Positions 1 to 5,025 of a DNA stretch of 5,524 bases are shown piece by piece. Every line of letters starts with the position of its first letter. Positions within the stretch are counted from its first letter, which is position 1. Both the position numbers and the translations under genes were made by a program. The stretch covers positions 1 through 5,524 of the forward strand of contig JAAFHH010000247.1 of the NCBI GenBank assembly GCA_013297545.1. The letters are read 5' to 3'. The DNA is from Alphaproteobacteria bacterium. Its GTDB lineage: Bacteria > Pseudomonadota > Alphaproteobacteria > Elsterales > Elsteraceae. The notes beneath the pieces were generated by a model. That model saw only the letters and a program-made list of their open reading frames with translations, searched no databases and was not told where the DNA came from.

Positions 1-33
1 GGGTCAAGCAAGCCAGTAAGCCACGCCCTGCCC

Positions 34-301
34 GCTTCAACGAAGCCCCGGCGTTTTCACCCGGGGAAAGAAGCCGTAACGGTCAAAATGTTGTGCTTTA
101 GACCCGTTGCTTCAACGAAGCCCCGGCGTTTTCACCCGGGGAAAGCCTACGAGGGGGCGGCGATCAAAACCGCTGTGGGTCTGCTGCTGGCTTCAACGAA
201 GCCCCGGCGTTTTCACCCGGGGAAAGAGCGCCAGCGTGAGGGCATACGCCTTGCCGTATTCGGCGCTTCAACGAAGCCCCGGCGTTTTCACCCGGGGAAA
301 G
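34..301 (-). CRISPR. CRISPR array, four identical 37-nt repeats
   Basis: Repeats lie at 34-70, 109-145, 190-226 and 265-301 and are identical. On the plus strand each starts GCTTCAACGAAG and ends CCGGGGAAAG. Spacers are 71-108 (38 nt), 146-189 (44 nt) and 227-264 (38 nt), all different. Each repeat can fold into a 6-bp hairpin (CCCCGG, 9-nt loop, CCGGGG) beside a small 4-bp hairpin (CTTC-AAC-GAAG). Bases 1-33 are probably the inner part of another spacer, so the array likely runs off the left edge. The strand is inferred: read on the minus strand the repeat ends GTTGAAGC, close to the ATTGAAA(C/G) 3' end common in type I and III repeats, and a candidate promoter points that way from 502-530. 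Repeat length and variable spacer length fit a class 1 system, but no cas gene is in view and the subtype cannot be assigned. Confidence 0.96.
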
Positions 302-326
302 GGCCCCCTCGCCAACCCTCGGATAT

Positions 327-358
327 CATTCATCGAATCGCGGCGGTTTCGAGCGGGT
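327..358. repeat. Degraded CRISPR-repeat-like segment A
   Basis: Aligned to the 37-nt repeat with one gap, 22 of the 29 bases from 329 to 357 match, in blocks TTCA, CGAA, GGCG, TTTC and CGGG in the right order. It begins 25 nt after the last perfect repeat, shorter than the normal 38-44 nt spacer. Its right part, TTTCGAGCGGG, departs from the true repeat (TTTCACCCGGGG) in the same way as segment B. It may be a decayed repeat or a chance match in GC-rich DNA. Confidence 0.4.
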
Positions 359-427
359 CCTGTTTGGGGGCGGCTTTGCCACCCCGCCATCAGAAAATCG
401 GCTTCACTCAGTCCAATAGCATTTGCG

Positions 428-458
428 ATTTCAACAGCTTACCCGTTTTCGAGCGGGG
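428..458. repeat. Degraded CRISPR-repeat-like segment B
   Basis: The blocks TTCAAC (430-435), CGTTTTC (444-450) and CGGGG (454-458) occur in the order found in the true repeat, with two bases missing in the middle; about 21 of 29 bases can be matched. The piece TTTCGAGCGGG (447-457) recurs exactly 100 bp to the left in segment A (347-357). It can still form a CCCG-N8-CGGG hairpin in place of the repeat's main stem. It could be a relic repeat or a leader motif. Confidence 0.35.
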
Positions 459-501
459 CCCGGGGTTTTGCCCGTACCGAACCGCTCGCGCGATCACCGG
501 C

Positions 502-530
502 AGTGTAGCTGGCGCAGGCGCACCCGTCAC
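502..530 (-). promoter_or_regulatory. Candidate leftward sigma-70-type promoter for the CRISPR array
   Basis: On the minus strand, GTGACG (530-525; four of six match TTGACA) is followed after 17 nt by TACACT (507-502; four of six match TATAAT). Transcription would start near 495 and run through the two repeat-like segments into the perfect repeats. Position and direction fit a CRISPR leader promoter. It is a pattern match only, and such matches do occur by chance. Confidence 0.4.
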
Positions 531-550
531 GGACAGACCGGGACGCCTCT

Positions 551-1195
551 TCAATCCCGCCGCCGCCCCTGCAGCGCTCTGAGCGCATACGGCCCAACGT
601 CAAACCGGTCGGCCGGGATCTGGACGTTCGGGCTGAGGCTGGTCAGCGCCACGCGGGTCGCGAGGTTTTGGGCGTCGACCACGACCCAGCTTTGCAGGGT
701 CAGCGGTCGGTCGGTCACTTGCAGGGTGAGTTCGCCCTGGGTCGGGTCGGACGCCTGGCGCACGGTCACCGCGAACGCGGACGCCAGGCGCTCGAAGCGG
801 GTCACGATCAAGCTGGTGCCGAAGCCCAGCCGCTCGGCCGCGAAGGCCGCGAGCGGGGTTTGGGACAGCGGCACGATCGTGTGTTCGCGGTTGTCGATGT
901 CGTCGTACAGCAGCTGCGCGCCGTCGGAGATCATGACGATCTGCGAGGGCGCGTCGTATTCAAAGCGCATGCGGCCGGGGCGCGAGAGGCTGAAGCGGCC
1001 ACCAATCATGCCGCCGCTGTCGGACAGCTGCAGGAACCTGGCCTCCAGCGTGCGCAGGCCGTTCAGATAGGCCTCGATCCGCTGGAGGTCAGCGCGGTCC
1101 GCGTCGGTCAGGCGCGCGGGCTCGACCCGGCGTTGGGCGTGGGCCGCGAACGGCAGGGTTGCCAGCGCCAGCACGCACGCACGACGGTTCACCAT
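551..1195 (-). CDS. lolA: LolA-type outer-membrane lipoprotein carrier protein
   Basis: Encodes 214 residues. LolA proteins take mature lipoproteins from the LolCDE transporter of the inner membrane and carry them across the periplasm to the outer membrane. Residues 1-20 form a signal peptide: Arg4-Arg5, a hydrophobic stretch, and a likely cut after Ala18-His-Ala20. There is no lipobox, so the mature protein should be soluble. The mature part has the LolA pattern: an early helix (about 35-57), then beta strands with GRFSLSRPGRMRFEYDAPSQ near 66-85, ISDGAQLLYDD near 89-99, and a hydrophobic PLAAF segment near 114-118. Length is close to the usual ~200. The ATG at 1195 was chosen because it gives the signal peptide and has a strong Shine-Dalgarno; a longer frame back to 1342 only overlaps uxs. 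It lies 19 nt after uxs and is probably cotranscribed with it. Family assignment is good; a LolA-like paralogue with another cargo cannot be excluded. Confidence 0.88.
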   Translation of the reverse strand: MVNRRACVLALATLPFAAHAQRRVEPARLTDADRADLQRIEAYLNGLRTLEARFLQLSDSGGMIGGRFSLSRPGRMRFEYDAPSQIVMISDGAQLLYDDIDNREHTIVPLSQTPLAAFAAERLGFGTSLIVTRFERLASAFAVTVRQASDPTQGELTLQVTDRPLTLQSWVVVDAQNLATRVALTSLSPNVQIPADRFDVGPYALRALQGRRRD

Positions 1196-1200
1196 CAGCA

Positions 1201-1207
1201 CTCTCCC
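1201..1207 (-). promoter_or_regulatory. Shine-Dalgarno of lolA
   Basis: On the minus strand GGGAGAG lies 5 nt before the ATG at 1195. It sits between the uxs stop (1215-1217) and lolA and supports the short start over the upstream in-frame candidates. Confidence 0.7.
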
Positions 1208-1214
1208 GAATTGG

Positions 1215-2162
1215 TCAGGCGCTGAGCATACGCTTGAAGTAGGCGATGGTGTGGCTAAGGCCGTCGTTGAGGTCCACTTTCGGTTCCCAGCCGAGGGTGG
1301 ACTTGGCGAGCGTGATGTCGGGGCGGCGGCGGGTTGGGTCATCGACCGGCAACGGTTTGTAAACGATGGTGGATTTGCTGTCCGTCAGCTGCAGGATGCG
1401 CTCGGCCAATTCCTTCACGGTGATTTCCACCGGGTTGCCAAGGTTGATCGGGCCGGTCACGCCATCGGGGCTCGCCATCATGCGGATGAAGCCTTCGATC
1501 AAGTCGGACTGGAAGCAGAAGCTGCGGGTCTGGCTGCCATCACCGTAAAGGGTGATCGCCTCGCCCTTCAGCGCCTGAATGACAAAGTTGGAGACGACGC
1601 GGCCGTCGTTCGGGTGCATGCGCGGCCCGTAGGTGTTGAAAATCCGCACCACCTTGATGTTCACGCCGTGTTGGCGGTGATAGTCGAAGAACAAGGTTTC
1701 AGCCGCCCGCTTGCCTTCGTCGTAGCACGCGCGCGGGCCGATCGGATTGACGTTGCCGCGGTAGCTCTCACGCTGCGGATGCTCGGTCGGGTCACCGTAA
1801 ACTTCCGAGGTCGAGGCCTGGAAGATCTTCGCCTTCACGCGCTTGGCCAGGCCCAACATGTTAATGGCGCCGTGCACGGAGGTCTTGGTGGTCTGCACCG
1901 GATCGAACTGGTAGTGGATCGGCGACGCGGGACAAGCGAGGTTGTAGATCTCGTCCACTTCAACGTAGAGCGGGAAGGTCACATCGTGGCGCAAAATCTC
2001 GAAATGCGGGTTCGCGAACAGGTGCGCGATGTTGTCTTTGGTGCCGGTGAAGTAGTTGTCGACCGCCAGCACATCGTGGCCTTCGGCCAGCAGCCGTTCG
2101 CACAAGTGGGAACCAAGAAACCCGGCACCGCCGGAAACGAGGATGCGCTTGCGCGAGAGCAT
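1215..2162 (-). CDS. uxs: UDP-glucuronate decarboxylase (UDP-xylose synthase)
   Basis: Encodes 315 residues of the extended short-chain dehydrogenase family. The enzyme oxidises UDP-glucuronate at C4 with bound NAD+, releases CO2 and re-reduces the product to UDP-xylose, a cytoplasmic donor for cell-surface polysaccharides. Visible features: the NAD-binding GGAGFLG motif at 11-17; Asp35 at the end of the second strand, which favours NAD over NADP; ASTSEVYG at 116-123 with Glu120; the Tyr147-xxx-Lys151 catalytic pair within CYDEGK; and the substrate-side GDGSQTRSF motif at 208-215 with Arg213. The run ACPASPIHY at 76-84 and the NTYGPRMHP motif at 176-184 are typical of UXS rather than of sugar epimerases or dehydratases. 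Length is normal for bacterial forms. The start at 2162 has only a weak GAAGG 11 nt upstream (2174-2178), but the NAD motif begins at the expected distance. It is the first gene of a pair with lolA and is divergent from the polysaccharide gene at 2358. Confidence 0.93.
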   Translation of the reverse strand: MLSRKRILVSGGAGFLGSHLCERLLAEGHDVLAVDNYFTGTKDNIAHLFANPHFEILRHDVTFPLYVEVDEIYNLACPASPIHYQFDPVQTTKTSVHGAINMLGLAKRVKAKIFQASTSEVYGDPTEHPQRESYRGNVNPIGPRACYDEGKRAAETLFFDYHRQHGVNIKVVRIFNTYGPRMHPNDGRVVSNFVIQALKGEAITLYGDGSQTRSFCFQSDLIEGFIRMMASPDGVTGPINLGNPVEITVKELAERILQLTDSKSTIVYKPLPVDDPTRRRPDITLAKSTLGWEPKVDLNDGLSHTIAYFKRMLSA

Positions 2163-2357
2163 GGGACGGCAAACCTTCGAAGTGACCGCGACCCGGAATG
2201 GCCGCGAGAGGCGGACACTAGCACCGGCCCCAAGCCCCTGCCAGCATGGCCGGCGTGGCTTACGGCGAATTCAGCTGCCGGACACAGACCAGTCGATTGC
2301 ATCGGCCGCCGATTGCCGCCTAGATGAGCAGGTCACCCGACCGACCGCGAGCCTGCT
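2163..2357. other. Divergent intergenic region between uxs and wcaJ-like gene
   Basis: These 195 bp separate two gene units that read away from each other, so promoters for both should lie here. I find no strong sigma-70 match: for the plus strand the best is TTGCAT (2297-2302), 18 nt, TAGATG (2321-2326), three of six in each box. The notable element is a 13-bp palindrome at 2301-2313. A further inverted pair, AGCAGG (2327-2332) and CCTGCT (2352-2357), ends directly against the TTG start at 2358. Confidence 0.6.
2301..2313. promoter_or_regulatory. Perfect 13-bp palindrome, candidate operator
   Basis: ATCGGC, one central C, GCCGAT: six-base arms with no mismatch. GATTGC also recurs as a direct repeat at 2295-2300 and 2311-2316. 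It lies 45 bp before the TTG start of the wcaJ-like gene and overlaps the spacer of the weak promoter-like boxes there, where a repressor site would be expected. There is no evidence for a particular regulator; GC-rich DNA makes short palindromes fairly common. Confidence 0.3.
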
Positions 2358-3785
2358 TTGACGCCCCACACCAGCCGCCCCGCCTCGCTGCCGCTTGGAA
2401 CCGACAGCCACACCATGCTGCTGGGTGCCGTGCGCCTGGCCGATGGTGTTGTCGTCGCGGCGGCCGGCTGGGTTGGCTATTGGCTGCGCCACGACACGTT
2501 TGATCTGCCGTACTGGTATTCGATCGCAGTCGCACTGGCAGCCGTGCTGGCGCTCAACGCCTTTCACTTCGTCGATCTCTATCGCTGGCAGCTGATCGAC
2601 CGGGTGCCGCGGGTGCTGATGCGCGCGGCTGCGGCCTGGGGTTCCGTGCTGATCGCGTTGATCGTGCTAGGGTATCTGGCCGGTATCGCCAATTGGTTCA
2701 GCCGGGCCTGGATTGGCTATTGGAGTGTGCTGCTGATCCTCGGCCTGATCGGCGTGCGCTTGGCCGCGGCCGTGCTGGTGCGGCGCTGGCGCGATGCGGG
2801 CGAATTCCGGGTGCGGATCGCCGTGGTTGGTGCGCGCGATTTCGGCCACGACGTGATCCGCCGCCTGAACGCGATCCCAGCTGATGACGTCGATATCATC
2901 GGCATCTGGGATGATGGCGCGGATATCCCGAGTGCGATTGAAGGCGTGCCGGTGCGCGGCTCGGTCGATGATCTGGTGCGCTTCGGGCGCGCCAACCGCA
3001 TCGACGAGGTGGTGCTCGCCATGGTCGGCCGGTCGGAGGAAGAAGTTGAAAGCGTGGTCGCCCGGCTTGGCACGCTGGCGGTCAACGTCAAGCTGTGTGC
3101 GCAAGCCGTGCGGTTCAACTTGCCGGTGCGCGGGTTCACTGGGCTTGCGGGCTTGCCGCTGTTGCATGTGATGGAACGGCCGCTCAGCGGCTGGGGCCGG
3201 TTCTTGAAGGCGATTGAAGACCGGGTGCTTGGCATCATCGTGTTGATCTTGCTGGCCCCGGTGATGCTCGGCTGCGCCATCGCGGTGAAGCTGTCGAGCC
3301 CGGGTCCCGTGCTGTTCCGTCAGCGGCGCTACGGCTTCAACAACAACGAAATCACGGTCTACAAGTTCCGGTCCATGCGCATCGAGCCGGAACCGGACCT
3401 GGAGGTGCGCCAGGCAACCAAGGGCGATCCGCGCATCACCCGTGTGGGCGCGATCTTGCGCAAAACCTCGCTGGATGAGTTGCCGCAGCTGTTCAACGTG
3501 CTGCAGGGCGAGATGTCGCTGGTTGGCCCGCGCCCGCACGCGGTTGCGCACAATGAAAAGTACGCCAAGATCATCGACGGCTACTTGGGCCGGCACCGGG
3601 TCAAGCCCGGGATCACCGGCTGGGCGCAGGTCAACGGCTACCGGGGTGAGACCGACACGCCAGACAAAATGGCAATGCGCGTGCAGTACGATCTGTATTA
3701 CATCGACAATTGGTCGCTTTGGTTTGATATCAAGATCCTGGCGCTGACCGGGATCTATGGGTTCGTGAACCGCAACGCCTACTAG
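2358..3785 (+). CDS. wcaJ: WcaJ-like undecaprenyl-phosphate sugar-1-phosphate transferase
   Basis: Encodes 475 residues of the polyprenyl-phosphate hexose-1-phosphate transferase family. It starts polysaccharide repeat-unit assembly by moving a sugar phosphate, most likely glucose-1-phosphate from UDP-glucose, onto undecaprenyl phosphate at the inner membrane. Order of domains: four N-terminal membrane segments (about 21-45, 54-75, 86-110, 117-141), a Rossmann-like cytosolic domain starting IAVVGARDFG (154-163), a re-entrant membrane helix (about 286-311, with Pro301), and the catalytic domain. The latter has VYKFRSM (334-340), the Asp373-Glu374 catalytic pair in SLDELPQ, MSLVGPRPH (386-394) and KPGITGWAQVNGYRGETDT (416-434), the last typical of the glucose-type group. 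The start is uncertain: TTG at 2358 has no clear ribosome site, and ATG at 2415 (residue 20) keeps all membrane segments. The first 19 codons end mostly in G or C, which mildly favours TTG. Sugar specificity is inferred. Confidence 0.92.
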   Translation: MTPHTSRPASLPLGTDSHTMLLGAVRLADGVVVAAAGWVGYWLRHDTFDLPYWYSIAVALAAVLALNAFHFVDLYRWQLIDRVPRVLMRAAAAWGSVLIALIVLGYLAGIANWFSRAWIGYWSVLLILGLIGVRLAAAVLVRRWRDAGEFRVRIAVVGARDFGHDVIRRLNAIPADDVDIIGIWDDGADIPSAIEGVPVRGSVDDLVRFGRANRIDEVVLAMVGRSEEEVESVVARLGTLAVNVKLCAQAVRFNLPVRGFTGLAGLPLLHVMERPLSGWGRFLKAIEDRVLGIIVLILLAPVMLGCAIAVKLSSPGPVLFRQRRYGFNNNEITVYKFRSMRIEPEPDLEVRQATKGDPRITRVGAILRKTSLDELPQLFNVLQGEMSLVGPRPHAVAHNEKYAKIIDGYLGRHRVKPGITGWAQVNGYRGETDTPDKMAMRVQYDLYYIDNWSLWFDIKILALTGIYGFVNRNAY

Positions 3786-3789
3786 GTGG
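3784..3789 (+). promoter_or_regulatory. Shine-Dalgarno of nhaA overlapping the upstream stop codon
   Basis: AGGTGG shares its first two bases with the TAG stop of the wcaJ-like gene (3783-3785) and sits 6 nt before the nhaA ATG at 3796. Ribosomes finishing the first gene would uncover or reuse it, so the two genes are probably translationally coupled. Confidence 0.65.
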
Positions 3790-3795
3790 GGTGCT

Positions 3796-4938
3796 ATGGC
3801 GCAGTCTGAGGGCGACACCACTGCGGTGCGCGCAAGCTTGGTGTTGCTGGCGGCGACTGCCGCTGCCTTGATCATCGCCAACTCACCGGCGGCCAGCGCC
3901 TACAAATCAATCCTCTCGGCCGTGGTGACGGTGGGGTTCGAGTTCACGGTCAAGGAATGGATCAAGAATGCCCTGATGGCGGTGTTCTTTTTCCACGTCG
4001 GGCTGGAGATCAAGGCGGCCTTCCTAGAAGGACCATTGGCTGATCGCCAGCGCGCTGCCCTGCCGTTTGCGGCCGCGGCGGGTGGCATGGCGATGCCGGC
4101 GCTGGTCTATCTGACGGTGGTGGGGGTGGACAGCCCGCTTGCGCGCGGCTGGGCGATCCCGGCAGCCACCGACATTGCGTTTGCGGTCGGGGTGGTCGGC
4201 CTGCTCGGCCGCTGCGTGCCTCCGGCACTCACGGCCTTGCTGCTGGCGGTCGCGGTGATCGATGACTTGGGTGCGATTTTGATCATCGCGGCGTTCTACA
4301 CGCCGTCGCTCGACCCGGTCGGCCTGCTCGCCAGTGCGGTGGTGACGGCCGTGCTGGCGGCGGCGAACCGGCGCGGCGTGATGAACCCAGCGGTCTATTG
4401 CGGCCTGGGTCTGGTGTTGTGGGTCGCGATTGCCCAGAGCGGCATCAACCCCACCTTGGCCGGCGTGGTCGCCGCATTGGCCGTGCCGCTCGCCCGCCCG
4501 GGCGGGGGCAGCCCGCTGCACGATCTGGAACACGCTCTGCGGCCGTGGGTGCTATTCGCGATCATGCCGGTGTTCGCGTTCGCAAATGCCGGGGTGGCGC
4601 TCAGCGGCCTCGGGCTCGAGGCACTCGCGCAGCCCGTGACCCTCGGCGTGCTGTTGGGTCTGATGGTCGGCAAGCCGGTTGGCATTGTGGTCGCGACCGC
4701 GATCGCCGTGCGCTGCGGGCTCGCCGCCTTGCCGGTCGGGGCCGGTTGGCTGCAGATCCTCGGCATCGGGTTGATCGCCGGCATCGGCTTCACCATGAGC
4801 CTGTTCATCGGCACGCTCGCGTTTGGTGAGGGCGCGGTCTTGGATCAGGTGCGCCTCGGCGTGCTCGGCGGTTCCGTGCTGGCGGCGAGCGCAGGCGCGC
4901 TGGCACTGGTGATGAGCGCGCGACAGGTCAACCGCTAA
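3796..4938 (+). CDS. nhaA: Na+/H+ antiporter NhaA
   Basis: Encodes 380 residues (E. coli NhaA has 388). It is an inner-membrane electrogenic antiporter that exchanges Na+ or Li+ for protons in pH and salt homeostasis. From about residue 55 onward the protein aligns with E. coli NhaA at a constant offset of 7. Transport residues are present: Thr125-Asp126 (E. coli 132-133) in PAATDIAF, Asp156-Asp157 (163-164) in VIDDLGAI, and Lys293 (300) in GKPVGI. ALMAVFF (59-65), FAFANAGV (260-267) and GIGFTMSLFIG (329-339) are family hallmarks. Several residues tied to pH sensing in E. coli differ: Arg81 and Glu82 are Ala74 and Ala75, His225 is Asn218, His256 is Arg249; Asp65 is Asn58. Glu78, Glu252 and His253 are kept (Glu71, Glu245, His246). 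It follows the wcaJ-like gene by 10 nt, probably in one transcript. The family call is secure; normal pH activation is doubtful. Confidence 0.96.
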   Translation: MAQSEGDTTAVRASLVLLAATAAALIIANSPAASAYKSILSAVVTVGFEFTVKEWIKNALMAVFFFHVGLEIKAAFLEGPLADRQRAALPFAAAAGGMAMPALVYLTVVGVDSPLARGWAIPAATDIAFAVGVVGLLGRCVPPALTALLLAVAVIDDLGAILIIAAFYTPSLDPVGLLASAVVTAVLAAANRRGVMNPAVYCGLGLVLWVAIAQSGINPTLAGVVAALAVPLARPGGGSPLHDLEHALRPWVLFAIMPVFAFANAGVALSGLGLEALAQPVTLGVLLGLMVGKPVGIVVATAIAVRCGLAALPVGAGWLQILGIGLIAGIGFTMSLFIGTLAFGEGAVLDQVRLGVLGGSVLAASAGALALVMSARQVNR

Positions 4939-5025
4939 TGCGACTGACTTGCATTCTCGCGAACCTGCTGCGACACTCGCGGCGCAATCGCGGTGATTGA
5001 TCCCCCTCAGAACGGAGCCAGACCC
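4939..5025 (+). promoter_or_regulatory. Intergenic region with weak candidate promoter for bfr
   Basis: TTGCAT (4949-4954), a 17-nt spacer and GACACT (4972-4977) could be a weak promoter, three of six matches in each box, with a start near 4984 and a leader of about 40 nt. TCGCGG occurs at 4977-4982 and 4988-4993, 11 bp apart, and TCGCGA at 4957-4962. I see no clear Fur or Irr site and no terminator for nhaA, so read-through into bfr is possible. Confidence 0.3.
5014..5017 (+). promoter_or_regulatory. Shine-Dalgarno of bfr
   Basis: GGAG lies 8 nt before the ATG at 5026. It supports this start over the in-frame GTG at 4993, which would add 11 residues not found in bacterioferritins. Confidence 0.65.

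Larger units (their letters stand above)
302..550 (-). other. Non-coding region between CRISPR array and lolA; candidate leader
   Basis: No convincing gene lies here; open frames on both strands either run into the CRISPR repeats or lack a start. The region is GC-rich except for about 390-440, which is clearly more AT-rich. It holds two repeat-like segments (327-358 and 428-458), a perfect 7-bp inverted repeat CGAGCGG (450-456) / CCGCTCG (482-488) that encloses a small CGGG/CCCG hairpin (461-464 with 471-474), and a candidate minus-strand promoter at 502-530. If the array is read leftward, this is where the leader should be; if rightward, it would be the trailer, where degraded repeats are more usual. 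No T-run follows the hairpins, so I do not call a terminator for lolA. Confidence 0.5.

Noticed and set aside
71..264. Using open reading frames in spacers to infer crRNA strand or target
   Set aside because: Spacers 1 and 3 are open in at least one frame on both strands, so this does not discriminate.
302..438. Minus-strand open stretch beginning after a TAA at 441-439 and reading AVEIANAIGLSEADFL
   Set aside because: Looks protein-like for about 20 residues, but a stop lies directly upstream, no good start exists, and it runs into the CRISPR repeat at 265-301. At most a tiny relic.
88..582. Plus-strand open frames across the CRISPR array (88-582 and 107-508)
   Set aside because: Their proteins repeat the translated CRISPR repeat; the frames are open only because the repeat lacks stops. 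No family resemblance.
1196..1342. N-terminal extension of lolA back to 1342
   Set aside because: Overlaps uxs, has low-complexity Ser/Pro/Thr composition, and would bury the signal peptide.
2228..2244. Sigma-54-like element on the minus strand (CTGGCAGGGGCTTGGGG)
   Set aside because: The TTG is one base too close to the GG box and the required GC at -12 is missing.
1251..2327. Long plus-strand frame opposite uxs
   Set aside because: Antisense shadow of a high-GC gene; rich in Arg, Val, Asp and His with no recognisable domain.
2667..3881. Long minus-strand frame opposite the wcaJ-like gene
   Set aside because: Antisense shadow, His/Arg/Gln-rich, no domain, and the plus-strand gene has clear catalytic motifs.
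4949..4966. Possible Fur-type site before bfr
   Set aside because: Only about one half-site, TTGCATTCTC, resembles a Fur box; there is no symmetric partner.
4993..5025. GTG start giving bacterioferritin 11 more residues
   Set aside because: The ATG at 5026 has a GGAG at good distance and matches the family start MKG.
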